From Podocnemis expansa (lineage: Eukaryota; Chordata; Testudines; Podocnemididae), in the NCBI GenBank assembly GCA_007922195.1, contig ML682090.1, positions 2,530,421 to 2,594,420 on the forward strand: a stretch of DNA of 64,000 bases. The letters are read 5' to 3'. The position numbers were made by a program, and so were the translations under genes. Below are positions 23,401-33,590 of the stretch, in pieces. Positions within the stretch are counted from its first letter, which is position 1. Each line of letters begins with the position of its first letter. Under the pieces are notes generated by a model. The model was not told the origin of the DNA. It ran no database searches and saw only the letters and a list, made by a program, of their open reading frames with translations.

Positions 23401-26400
23401 CCCTCTGTGTGCTGTTTCCTAGAGTTTGAATCCTTACAAATGCTCTGATTTGCTGTTGCAGTATGACCTGATCCCATGTCTTGCGCTCCCCTGCATTTAT
23501 TTTCATCCAGTTCTGTAAGCTCTCCCTTTTCAAAGCATCTGACGAAGTGGGATGTTCTCCCATGAAAGCTCATGCAATAAATAAATCTGTTAGTCTTCAG
23601 GTGCCACAAGACTCCTTGCTTTTTTAAAAATTTTTGTGTGTTTTGACAATGAGATGTGTGAGAGTGGTTGTCCTTTTCCTCTTTATCCCATGTAATCAGT
23701 GCATTTGAAAGAATCAGTATCTTCTCTGATAGTCTTGCTTCAATTTCCCCTACATAAAAAAGAAACTGGGGGGAAAATCTGTCTTTCTATTCCACTGGTT
23801 GTGGAAGTTCTGCTCCTGGCAGCAAAATGTTACCCACAAGAAAACAAGTTCCAGCACTTATTTACAGGACACACTAGGGAGATTGAGGATATTGTGGTCA
23901 AACTTGGTGGAATTAAGATATACCTTTATTGAGCTGTGCTTAGGGTCTTTGGGGTCTGTTGTATTACAAATTTTTGTGGGCACATCCCCTGGCTTGAAGT
24001 GGTTTCCATACACGGGGTTGGCAGTTCGGGTCGGTGATTTTCAACACTCCTGCTATGTACATCTTGTTCCAGCTCCTGTAGGAGGAGAGGGAGTGAAATC
24101 CAGTCTTTCAGGGAAGGATGGTATAGGGCAGTGGTTCCCAGCCTGTGGCCCTTGGACTTTCAAAGTGGCCCACGGCCTCTCTCCTGCTGATTGCATTGGG
24201 AGCTGCTGCCTAAGGCAGTGGTTTTCTGTCACTGTCAGGACACATTACTGTGTCACCACACAGCGTTAAGTGTGCTGCAGAGAGCCAGTGTGATGGCAGA
24301 TTTGGCCTGGCAGGAGTGGGCTGGTGTGTCCTGTAGGATCCCAGTATCCCACCAATTGTGTGTCAGCCTACAAAAACGCTGAGAACCACTGGCATAAAGA
24401 TCCAGGTGGAGCATCTTGCTGTGGAGCTACAAGACCTGTGCAGGCTCCTTGCTGCAGCCAAGGGGGCAAGAGATCAGCACTCCCCTGCCCTGGCTGTAGC
24501 AGGGACCTTGCAAGGCAAAGTGCTCCACCTGGATCCATAAGTGCTTGAATCCCTGATGAAGCCAGAGGGGAGGGAGATCAGCGCTTTTCTCCCTCACCTG
24601 CAGCAGAGTGCTCTGCCTGGGTCCATTAGGTGCTGCTGTCTCTGCTGGAGCTGGAGGGAGGGGAGCACTCATCTCTAGAGCCCTGGATATCCGCATCTGT
24701 GGATACAACAGAGATATCTGCAGACCATTTCTTGTGGCTGCAGATCGGATACAGATCCACATATTTTTATCTGCACAGAGCTGGAGTGCTGCACAAACGC
24801 AGATATCTGCATTATATCCGCATCCATGGATACAACATGGATATCCACGGACCATTTCTTGCAGATGCAGGTCGGATACAGATCCACATATTTGCATCCA
24901 TGCAGGGCTCTACTCCTCTCTCATCCTGCTGGCTACACAAGGGAGCCACTGCCTAGGGACCCAGGTAGAGTGCCTAGAGCTACCAGATGCATGCAGTTTC
25001 CCTGCTGCAACCAGAGGGATGGGAGATCAGCAAGGAGGCATCCTTGTCCTGAACTTCCATTTGGCTGCGGTTGGGAGAGCTCCTAGTGGAGACAGGTGGC
25101 CTTTCAGGGTTGTAGATACAGTATTTGTGCCATCACTGCTCCTGGCAAAAAGATTGGGAACCACTGGCCTAGTGGTTAGGGAGCTAGCCTCAAGGTTGGG
25201 GCCCAGAGTGGAATTCCCGACTCTGCCATAGACGCCTTGTTCACTTGGTCTCTCTGGGCCTCGGTTTCCCCCCCCCCCCCTGTAAAAGGGTGGTTATTTG
25301 ACTCCCTCACCATAAGCACATGAGGCTAAAGATAATGGAGATTTTCCTCATGCCTAGATGCTGTGGTAGCAGAGGCCTGGACAGGTACTTAAGTTATAGC
25401 CCAGCATCCTAATTGGCTGATGTGATGAAGGCCTCCAGATCCCTGCTGGCCCCAAGGAGTGTGAGGCTGCTAAACATTTCCAGTGTCTCTGACAGTCCTC
25501 ATCTAACCTTGCCCTGGAGGTGCCCAGCAGGACATGTGCTTGATCTCCATAATGACCAGTGCCCTGCTTGCTCTCTGCCTCCCACCCTCAGGTGACCCTG
25601 CAGTTCAACCCTGGCACGAACATCTCCTCGGTCAACCTCCTGCACGTGAGGGCTGTGGGCCGCAATGACACGCTGCACTATGTGTGGAGCAGCATCGGGG
25701 CGCCCTCTGTGCTGCTACTGTACACCCAGAGCCAGAGCAGCACCCTGCGTGTCAACTGGACCAAACTCCTTTCCACCTCCCCAGCTGGGGCCATTTGGAT
25801 CGAGCCGCCTGACAGTGTTGTGTATTCCAGTGCTGTCATTTTCACCAAGGTGGGTCAGAGCAGCAGGTGCTGCTAGATGAAGGAGATGCCTATTTAGCTC
25901 ACAGCACAGCAAGTGTTAGAGAATCTGGCACTAGCTGATTGTTGCTCTTGGCCCTTAGCCTGCATTGGGCAGCATCTCCAGTGCATCCTCTGCAGTCTGC
26001 TTCACCGTGGGGGTGTTTCCTATCATTTCCTTGGGGTGGGCCCCAGGCCATGACTGCTAGCTGGAAAACCCTAGCACCTTGTTTTCTTGTGTGCTGTACT
26101 TCTGCATTTCAGGTGGGGTGGGGGGAATCGGGTCCCAATGAGCTTACAGGTGGCTGAAAGGAGGGGGCAGGGTTTGCAACAGAGGATGCCCTCCTTTCCC
26201 ATGAAAAAATAGGACATGCAGGGTGCCTTCTGTAGCCAAGGGGCTGGGGTGAAGAAGAATATTGACCAGTTCCAGAGGGGCAGCCCTGTTAGTCTAGTTC
26301 AGCAAAACAAGCAAGGAGTGCCGTGGCACTTTTGAAGAGTAACAGACTTATTTATTTCATGAGTTTTCGTGGAAGCGTCTGATGAAAAGTGGGATTTTTC

Positions 26401-29400
26401 TCCCATGATAGCTCATGCAGTAAATAAATTTGGTAGTCTTTAGAAGTGCCACAGAACTCCTTGTTTTTGAGGACTGTTTAGAGTTTCTTCCCATGCAAAT
26501 CAAAACTCCACTCACTCCTCCTTCCAGGTTTTTGAGTACAATGGTGCCAATGCATCAGACCCCTCCAAGTGGCAGGAGGAACAATTCTACCCTCCATATG
26601 ACTTGGCAGGCTTCTCCTGGCAGAATCTGAACCACACTCTGAACCAGACGGCCCTGACAGCTGTGTTCCAGGGAGTGGATGCCCTGGACCCCAGGGGAAC
26701 CTTCCGCAATGGCACCATCTCCTTCCAGGTAAGGTGGTCCTCACACACCCAGCTTCCTTCCTAAGGGAAAGGTATAGCCATGACTAGACTGGTCTGTGAG
26801 GGGATTGGTTTCTCAGCTGCCAGGTCTGTCCCTCTGGGAATAGAAGCCAGGAGTCCTGGCTCCTGGTCCTGTGCTCCACAGCACTCTGTGGGGTGAGGGA
26901 GGGAGAGGCAGCTCTTCACTGTTTCCTCAGTGGCCCGGCAAGATGCAAAGTCTTCTCTGGCCTTTTCCCAGCTGTGGGACCATGTAGATGGGGTCTCGGG
27001 GTTAAGGAGAGAAGGGATCATTCTGATCATCTGGTCAAAACTGCTGTATAATGCGGACCAGGGAGCCTTGCTCTGAGGTTTCTCCATCCAGTCCATACCT
27101 TCAGGGCAGCTAGAGTGTGGCCTCGAAACCAACTCTAGCCTTGACTTAGTCACCAAGAGATGGTAACCCCCTGGGTCCCTAGGAATAGCTGACACTACGC
27201 ATCAGCATGCTAAGCAATTGCTTGGGAGCCCCTGATTTGCTTTTTATTATGTGTTGCAATTAAACAAAGGAGCTCTGAGGGGAAACTGAGATGCAAAGCA
27301 GGGCATTGACTTTCCTGAGATTGCCCAGCAAGTGAATGGCAGAGCTGTGAATAGAACCCAGGTGTCCTGAGTTGAGGCCAGTGCCTGTGGTCATACAGGA
27401 AGTCAGCGGTCATACTACAAATAGAGTAGAGGAATCCCAAGTCCCAGCTCACCGGACTGTGCTATTCCTTTCATATGCATCCACTTCCAGGTGACTGCCT
27501 ATGAGCAGGCGAGCCGTGATGGTCCCCTTCCCCGCCTCCTGCACACTGCCAACAGCTCCAAGGTGGAGTTCATCATGGACAAGGTGGCTCCACGTGGCAA
27601 CAGTTCCCGCTTCCTACTGGAGGTGGTCATGGTGGAGGAGAGAGGCAGGCGGAAGAGGCTACAATCTGTGCGGTCCATTGATGATGAGTTCACACCCACC
27701 ATCTTTGAGGTGAGGGGAAGGGGGCGCTGTGTTGCTGAGAGCCATCTACATACTGAGACAGAAGTTGATCGGGCACTCAGATACTCATGTCGCTCGCACC
27801 TGCTGAGTATCTATAGAACAGAAGGGAGGGAGGTGGCTTGCAGACTAGAACAGGAGTGAATATGCCCTGTGTTGTGGGAGGGCATCCCATTCTAATGGCT
27901 GGTGCATATAGTGAGGATAAGAGTCTACTATTGCTGGCAATGAATGAAGTTCCTCCCTTAGCTCAAGTGGGAGAAGTGCTGGCTCTTGGTGCTGCACACT
28001 GGTGGTGGTGGCAGGGGAGGACACTCAGATTTAAGACCCAGTTGGCTGGAAAACAAAACTTCCTGAGACACTTGGCTTGTTTGGGTTCAAATTTTGTCTC
28101 TGGAGACTCTCCAAACTGCCCTGATGTTGAGGTTTCAGATTTTAGGGCTAGCAAAGGGCCCTTTACCTAGCATTTGTTCTCATGGTGTTTGCTTATAGCT
28201 GTTACAGCCTGTCTTTGCGCTCTTCTGAAATCTCCGTAAGGAGCCCACTTACATGGGGAAAACCTAGGCACAAGAAAATGAAGTCATGGGACTATCAGTA
28301 CCAGAGCTGGGGAAGGACCCATGAGTCCTGGCTCCCAGTCCTCAGCTTTCACCAGCTGAATGTGCTCCCCTGGATTTTGTCCCAGCCAGTGGAGGGAATC
28401 CTGGCTCTCAGCTGCCCCTGCCTGCATTAACCATTGGGTCATACTCCCAGTGCTGGGATAGATCCTGGCTTTTGGCTCCCTCAAAATACTCCTAGTAGCT
28501 GACTGCAGGGCTGTAACTAGGGTGGGGTGATAGGGCGTCCAGGACAAAGCCCCCATCGGGTGGCTCCGTTTCACTGCTTCATTGACAGCATGTTCTGTGC
28601 TGCTTGCTCCAGGTGCCAAAATACCTATTTCCAGCACTGGCTGGCTGTCCTGCCCTCTTAACGTGCCGCTTGCTCTCTCCTCTTTCTGGAGGCAGATGGC
28701 CCAGCTAGTGTCCGAGCCTCACAGTGACGACAATGATCTGAGCTATTTCCAGTGGAAGACAACAGCATATGGCTCCAAGGAGGCCAGCAGGGAGAATGCC
28801 ATCCACTGCCACTATGATCCCCTCCAGACATCCAACCGGACACTGCCAGTGCCCAGCATAGCGCATGCCTACTTCGGGGAGGGCCTGGATCGCAACCTCA
28901 CCATTGCTGCCATCAACATCTCCTTCGGGGGTGAGGATGGGGAGGTCTATGCTGAGAAGGGCTACCTGAGCTGGTGAGTGGTTTCTTCCTTCTGCTCCCC
29001 CTACCTGTCAGAATGGTATCTTCCTTGCCACCCAGGTCCTTTTCTACCCCACAGTGTGGTGGGTACCACCCCAGTCTGGGAGAGCTCATGGCTCCCAAGA
29101 GTTGACTGCAGTGTGTGGAAGACCTTTCTGAGCTGCCCCATTGACCCTCCCCACATTCCTGGAGCTTGGAAAGCCTGGTCACTGATTGCCAGGTCTCCCT
29201 GCCCTTGAAGAGCGTCCTGTGTCCTCTGCCATGGGCTGCTTCAAGCCCTGCCAAGGAAGGTCGGTCACTGTCTTGGCACAGGAGGCAAGTGATGTGTGTG
29301 TTTTCTCCCACCCTTCACCTGGAATTGCAAGAGAGAAGCAAAATTCAAACCTGAGTCCCAGTCTAGTGCCTGGCCTAAGGCCATCTCCCTCTCCAACATG

Positions 29401-29640
29401 GGGGGAAGGAAGCTGTGTGACTTGGTGTATGGCATTGCTGATTTCTCTTCTTTGCTCCTTGCCTCCCTCAGGTCTGCCTTGCTTGGCTTTGGTGTGCCCC
29501 CAGAAGATAGCTTCTCTCCCCTTGTGATCTCCATCATGGCTGTGGCCCTAGGCACCCCTGTGGTGCTGCTGGTGGCAGGAGGTGTCGTGGTGCTCTTAGC
29601 ACAGAAGAAGCGCTATTCAGAGTATGAGCCCATCAACTGA
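20350..29640 (+). CDS. GLMP: GLMP, glycosylated lysosomal membrane protein
   Basis: Single-pass, heavily N-glycosylated lysosomal membrane protein; in mammals it partners the lysosomal transporter MFSD1. Six exons (20350-20442, 25592-25849, 26528-26728, 27491-27709, 28696-28973, 29472-29640) give 1218 nt, or 405 aa plus stop, against about 406 aa in human. Residues 1-24 form a Leu-rich signal peptide. The luminal part has about a dozen N-X-S/T sequons (for example NIS, NDT, NWT, NAS, NHT, NQT, NGT, NSS, NRT, NLT). A membrane segment of about 25 residues begins near [14 protein letters not shown]. The short cytosolic tail ends in [10 protein letters not shown], where YEPI fits a Tyr-based YXX-hydrophobic lysosomal sorting motif. 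All junctions are GT-AG and no disruption was seen. The ATG was chosen because it opens the signal peptide and the exon joins in phase 0. Confidence 0.97.
20870..21029. mobile_element. Fold-back family member
   Basis: AACAAACAACCAAAGAGGCC...GACTAACCAAT and the inverted arm ...TTGGTTAGTC. The core reads CTGAGGA...CAAAG, so the hammerhead-like core is decayed. Confidence 0.65.
21557..21774. mobile_element. Fold-back family member with the best hammerhead-like core
   Basis: Left arm from CCAAAGGGGCAGCCATG to TTATTGCATGAGC, then the inverted segment CTGATGA (21668-21674), stem GTGGGA/TCCCAT (21676-21681/21687-21692) and GAAA (21693-21696). Another direct arm follows (21715-21774). Confidence 0.72.
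22835..23296. mobile_element. hAT-like element with CAGGGGTTAAAG termini (462 bp)
   Basis: Termini CAGGGGTTAAAG and CTTTAACCCCTG are perfect 12-bp inverted repeats. Flanks CACTGCCC and CACTCCAT share 5 of 8 bases. The centre is a large palindrome (23122-23212). Confidence 0.72.
23122..23212. repeat. Palindrome with ~39-bp arms
   Basis: The sequence from about AATAAAAAATGGTGCTGG reads back as its complement ending CACCATTTTTTATT around the loop ATCTTTCAATG. The arms include the 14-mer CCCTGCATTCTGGG. Confidence 0.8.
23530..23624. mobile_element. Fold-back family member (single arm)
   Basis: CAAAGCATCTGACGA, stem GTGGGA/TCCCAT, GAAAGCTCATGCAATAAATA, then TTAGTC and CAAGACTCCTTGC. Confidence 0.68.
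24216..24391. mobile_element. hAT element nested in a larger hAT
   Basis: CAGTGGTTTTCTG ... CGCTGAGAACCACTG with flanks GCCTAAGG/GCATAAAG (6 of 8). Confidence 0.7.
24680..24914. repeat. Two tandem ~117-bp units rich in GGATA/TATCC
   Basis: Both units share ATCCGCAT..GGATACAACA..GATAT..., GACCATTTCTTG and TCGGATACAGATCCACATAT. The two copies differ at scattered sites. Confidence 0.8.
25170..25330 (+). repeat. MIR-like CORE-SINE
   Basis: GACTCTGCCATAGACG...CTTGGTCTCTCTGGGCCTCG followed by GTTTCC and a C-run resembles the MIR core and tail (CTGTGTGACCTTGGGCAAGT...CTCTGGGCCTCAGTTTCC). Confidence 0.55.
25592..25849 (+). CDS. GLMP: GLMP exon 2 (residues 32-117)
   Basis: 86 codons of luminal domain starting [13 protein letters not shown]. 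The string [17 protein letters not shown] is characteristic of the family. The donor is GTGGGT. Confidence 0.95.
26269..26467. mobile_element. Fold-back family member in GLMP intron 2
   Basis: GTTCCAGAGGGGCAGCCCTG ... AACTCCTTGTTTTTG with two inverted arms. The core reads CTGATGA...GATAG, losing the GAAA. Confidence 0.68.
26528..26728 (+). CDS. GLMP: GLMP exon 3 (residues 118-184)
   Basis: 67 codons starting [11 protein letters not shown] and ending FRNGTISFQ, with four sequons (NAS, NHT, NQT, NGT). The donor is GTAAGG. Confidence 0.95.
27491..27709 (+). CDS. GLMP: GLMP exon 4 (residues 185-257)
   Basis: 73 codons starting [11 protein letters not shown], with two NSS sequons. It ends [13 protein letters not shown], matching the conserved RSIDDEYAP region of mammalian GLMP. 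The donor is GTGAGG. Confidence 0.95.
28507..28567. repeat. Partial copy of the CAGGGCTGTAACTAGG hAT family
   Basis: CAGGGCTGTAACTAGGGTGG matches the terminus of the complete element at 38398-38992 (reverse orientation). Only one end is preserved. Confidence 0.5.
28696..28973 (+). CDS. GLMP: GLMP exon 5 (residues 258-349)
   Basis: Starts [12 protein letters not shown] after the acceptor TTTCTGGAGGCAG. It ends two bases into the Trp codon of YLSW (phase 2). It carries NRT, NLT and NIS sequons and the FQW and YLSW family motifs. Confidence 0.94.
29472..29640 (+). CDS. GLMP: GLMP exon 6 (transmembrane segment and tail)
   Basis: Completes YLSW, then [18 protein letters not shown], the membrane helix and the tail YSEYEPIN. 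The stop TGA is at 29638-29640. Confidence 0.96.
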
Positions 29641-31040
29641 CAGACATGAGCAGGACTGGGAAACAATTAAGGCTGGTTCCCATGCTGGGCTCCCAAAGGG
29701 TGGTTCCTGGGAACTGGAATATTAATAGCCACGGTTACATGACCACCTCTCTCTGTCTTGGTGGTCCTGACCCCTTGTTACTTCAGGCTCAGAAGGGAAT
29801 AGTGCAATGGACTGCAGTGTGCTCTCTGCACCCTTGATCCTTGCTCTTAGGAGCTTGGCATGGTAGAGTTGGACAGAAACTCACCCTGTATTGAGAACTG
29901 TGCTGGCTGTCAGATGCTTTGGGGACTGGCTTATCCATTTTCCTGGTGAAATGTGTGTCACCTGGAGAGGAGGGGGGTAAGAAAACAATAGCGCTTTCTA
30001 GGCCAGTATCTGCCTTCTCCATTCACTCCACCCTTCAGCCCATGCACCTCACCCAGAATGTTTGTCAGGCGCTTTGGGTTCTAGGCAGCCTCCGGTTTTA
30101 ATCACATCTTGTTTTGAGTCCTCCAGCAACTGATTGTGGTTGAAGAGGAGGTCACTTGTATTTCTCTCCATGATGAAACAATCTTTTGCCTTTCAAAAAG
30201 GAAAAACCACTAGTTTTCTCTCCCACAAAAAAGCATCAGTGGCTGGGTCAGAGGTGGCAAAACTACCTTGTCTGTATAGATCACCTCCCTGAGTTGATCA
30301 GTTACCTGGTTATGCCTTTAGGCACCCACCCACTTGTGTGTTTGTAAAGTCACCAACTTCAAGGAAGAAGAGGGTGTTCTGTGGTTCTAACAGTTGGTTA
30401 TGTGCTCACACAGGCAACCTGCCACCTGTTCATTCTGACCACCTGGGAGGGCTAAAAAGGTGTTTCAAAATGAGCCAATGACTCTAGGATGCTCTTTTGG
30501 GAGGGGTCCCACATGCCTCCTGTTAAGGTGGTCAAACAGCTGTGCTTGGCTCCACCTACAAAGTAGGGCCTTTTTTAAGGTACCTAAAGTTGAAGCTCTC
30601 AATGAAAGTCATTGGTGCCATTTGACGGTAGTGGCATGAAAGCTCTAATTCAGGATGTGTCAAGTGCTCCTTTAGCTTGCATGTTCCCTATTCCATTGTT
30701 GGTGCACCTTTACTCTGGCTGAGTTTCTCTATGGTACTTTGCTCTGAACAAGTCCTGTTACTTGAAATCTTACCCAGCATCCTCACAGTGCACTATTTAA
30801 TTCAGTATTGATAAGGCTATTATGGGCTTTGTTCAGCTACTTCACTTTGATCTCTCCTTTTGGACCAATTAAAGAATATCTTTAAAACCATGGTGTCGTT
30901 CAGGGGCTTTGTATATATGTCAGGGCGGTTTGGTAGTAAATACATATATTACTGTGGTGCTGGGGCCCTGACCTATGTGTTTGTACTAATACTGGTATAG
31001 CCCCATACATTGAAATAAATTACTGTGTCCTGCTCAAACA
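29641..31040 (+). promoter_or_regulatory. GLMP: GLMP 3'UTR with candidate poly(A) signals
   Basis: Non-repetitive sequence after the stop codon. Candidate poly(A) signals are ATTAAA at 30868-30873, followed by a GT-rich stretch, and AATAAA at 31014-31019. Which one is used cannot be told from sequence alone. Confidence 0.55.
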
Positions 31041-32093
31041 GGACAGGCCACTGGGGACAGCAAGATCCACTGGCAGAAGGGTGTTGCAGGAACATCCAAC
31101 TAGTGAAACATGACTGAAAGGGAAGAGGGTCTTTGCTTAGTTCACTATTGACTGGAAAATGAAATTCTAGTTTTTCTCTAATGCTGAGGTAGGCCCCAGC
31201 TGTGGGGCCCAATTTCAGTTTTTCAACTAGTTTTACAGTTGGCATCTGGCTCCTGCATTGGCTCCAGTAAGAAGCCAGTCTTGTAAGCTCTCCCAGGCTC
31301 ACCTGCCTTGATGCCAAGGGGTCAGGTCTGGAGAGGAAACAGCTGTGGGAGGTATGACCATCAGGATGATGATTTGCAGTGCCCCAGCTGGGGATTAGTT
31401 TTGCATTGTACTGCTGGAGGGTAACTAGCTGGGAGAGACATGAAAAGAAGAGCCTGGAGACAGTCCATTTTAAAAATGACCCTTTGTGTATAAGGGTGGC
31501 TTTTTTTTTTTTAAAGCTACTGTACTAGCCAAATTCCTTATCTCAGTGTGTATCTTTCTCCTTGCAGTACCAGTTGGCAGCAGATGTTGCTTCCCCCATA
31601 GTGGATGACTGTTTACTGGTCCTATGCTATTCAGCCCCAGCAGTGGCTGTACTTTCCCAGCAAAAGAAAATTTTCTGACATCTCTCCCATGTGATCATAT
31701 TTTTAATAACTGCACCTGTCTTAGGGTGCAATGTACTAGGGAACCTTCTCATTCTGCCTGGATTTGATCCATGTCCATCATGGCACAAGAACATGGGTGT
31801 TGCAAGAGTCCACTTTGTCCCCTAGTAAGTGCCAGCAAGATGGAGAGCAGAGAATCAAACAAAGCCTGTTCATATGCTTGCTATGGGAATTGGTGTCTTG
31901 CTGGGTACAGCTCACTTCTGGATCTTTAAACAAGGCAGAGTTTGATTGCTGTCTTGCTCCCATGCCAGGAGAGAGGACTCAACCTCAGAGAAACAGGCAA
32001 GTCACAATCACAGCAGCTTAGGTAAGGGCCTCAGGCAGAAGTGGAGGCCCAGCATTTGAACCATCACTGAACTGTAGAGTTTGGATTCAATGA

Positions 32094-32304
32094 AACAAAG
32101 TCTGGTAGCACTTAAAAGGCTAACAAATTTATTTATTGCATGAGCTTCTGTGGGAGAAAATCCCACTCTGTCTTAAGGCATCTGAAGTGGGATTTTTCAC
32201 CCATGAAACCTTGTGCAATAAATAAACTTGTTAGTCTTTAAAATTGCCACAGGACTCCTTGTTCATTTTGCTGACCTAAACTAACATGGCTCCCCCTTTG
32301 GAAC
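32094..32304. mobile_element. Complete fold-back element with a 13-bp TSD
   Basis: Both arms are present, from ACAAAGTCTGG to GGCTCCCCCTTTGGA, flanked by perfect TTGGATTCAATGA at 32081-32093 and 32305-32317. A long, perfect duplication points to target-primed retrotransposition, not a hAT mechanism. Confidence 0.82.
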
Positions 32305-33102
32305 TTGGATTCAATGAGAGTTTCTGGCCCAGACTCTGTGACAAGGGACCAGTTATGGATCCATGCCTCTAGCTGTCTTGAGTGGGTGGTTGTCTGACAT
32401 ATTGCAGGTATTTCTAGAAGCATAACAGTGAGCAGGGATGACTTTAACATGGAGATCCCTGCTCCTCTCTCTGAAGATCTGACATCCTCCCCAACCCCTA
32501 AAAGCTAATGAAGTTTTTTAGTGGACAGCTGCCTGCTTTGTCTACAAAGAGCAGCAATAAGCTGTAGCTGATTCTAAGGCTTCTCATTAAAAGAAGTCAG
32601 TATAGTTCTCTCCATTTTACTGCTGAAAGGAAACTGAGGCAGGCACAGGGACTTGTTCACAGTCACCCAGGAAGCCTAACTGTGACAGCACGGTGCAGCT
32701 GTGATGAAATCCTGGCAATACTCAGCTTAACTTCACAGTAGCTAGGATTACCCTGCAAGACTGTGGATGCACTTGCACGATGCTGTGGCATTTGTGTGTC
32801 TAACCTGTGAGACTTTTTGCTTCAAGACTCAAGCTGGATTACTCTTAAATAGTCAAGGTCAGGTGGTGCTTGGCTCTAACATGGGTAGAACAAATCCCAC
32901 ATTCTTGTGCTGAGTGTATGCAAGCTTTGGAGAGGAGCTCTCCACCTTGCAGTGTTCCTGTATCTTGCAAACTGGAAATGTTTAGAACCTTTTGGACCAG
33001 ATGCTGGGCTAGATGGGCCATAGGTCTGACCTAGCGTGGCTGTTCTTGTGTTCACAGAAAGTTGATTACCATTTTTCCCTCAGCGGACCCTCTACCAAAT
33101 AC

Positions 33103-33318
33103 GGAAGTCCCACTTCATCAGACGCTTTAAAATTGGGGGAACTTACAGAATGGGATTTATTTCCTCTCATTCTGTAAGTTCCCCCATCTTCGAACTGTCT
33201 GATTAAGTGGTATTTTTCTCCTGCAAAAGCACATGCAATGAATAAATTTGTTAGTCTTTAAGTGTCACAGGACTCCTTGTTTGTTTTACTGAACTAATAT
33301 GGCTGCTCCTTTGGAACG
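33103..33318. mobile_element. Fold-back family member with an inner hairpin
   Basis: GTCCCACTTCATCAGACGC ... TGGCTGCTCCTTTGGAAC. Between the arms lies a second perfect hairpin (33137-33187). Confidence 0.7.
33137..33187. repeat. Perfect inner hairpin
   Basis: GGGGGAACTTACAGAATG (left arm) is perfectly complementary to CATTCTGTAAGTTCCCCC, with a 15-nt loop between them. Confidence 0.85.
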
Positions 33319-33380
33319 TGACATTTTTTAAATCAGCTCTGCTCTTTTATGCAAGAACTTCCAGCTGCTGAAAACAAATA

Positions 33381-33475
33381 GCTCTAGTACCTCTGCTTAA
33401 AATGCAGAAGGTCCTGGGCTCAAGCCCCAGAGAGTTGGACTTGATGATCTCATGAGGTCCCTTCCAACCCTGCAA
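33381..33475 (+). repeat. tRNA-derived SINE with CR1-like tail (copy A)
   Basis: GCTTAAAATGCAGAAGGTCC with a decayed B box, then TTGGACTTGATGATCTCATG and AGGTCCCTTCCAACCCTG, which is the CR1 3' end. Confidence 0.65.
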
Positions 33476-33480
33476 CTAGT

Positions 33481-33590
33481 GTAGTGGCTAGCACATCTCC
33501 TGCTTTACATGCATAAGGGCCTGGGTTCAAACCCCAGGGGGTTGGACTAGATGATGATGTGAGGTCCCTTCTAACCCTATGATTCTATAA
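33481..33590 (+). repeat. tRNA-derived SINE with CR1-like tail (copy B)
   Basis: The head resembles a tRNA-Ala anticodon/T arm (GCTTTACATGC, B box GGTTCAAACCC at 33524-33534). The tail GGTCCCTTCTAACCCTATGA with ATTCTAT is the CR1 3' terminus. It abuts copy A in the same orientation. Confidence 0.7.

Larger units (their letters stand above)
24129..25165. mobile_element. Large hAT-like element with nested hAT
   Basis: Termini CAGTGGTTCCCAGCC and ATTGGGAACCACTG, flanks GTATAGGG/GCCTAGTG (5 of 8). It holds a second hAT (24216-24391) and a tandem pair of ~117-bp units. Confidence 0.65.
20443..25591 (+). other. GLMP: GLMP intron 1 (5.1 kb), repeat-rich
   Basis: Bounded by GTGAGT and CACCCTCAG. 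It contains fold-back family members at 20870-21029, 21557-21774 and 23530-23624, a hAT-like element at 22835-23296, a nested hAT pair at 24129-25165 and a MIR-like SINE at about 25170-25330. No exon was seen. Confidence 0.85.

Noticed and set aside
33481..33590. A functional tRNA-Ala gene
   Set aside because: It has a B box and anticodon-arm resemblance but no intact acceptor stem or D arm, and it continues into a CR1 tail, so it is a SINE.
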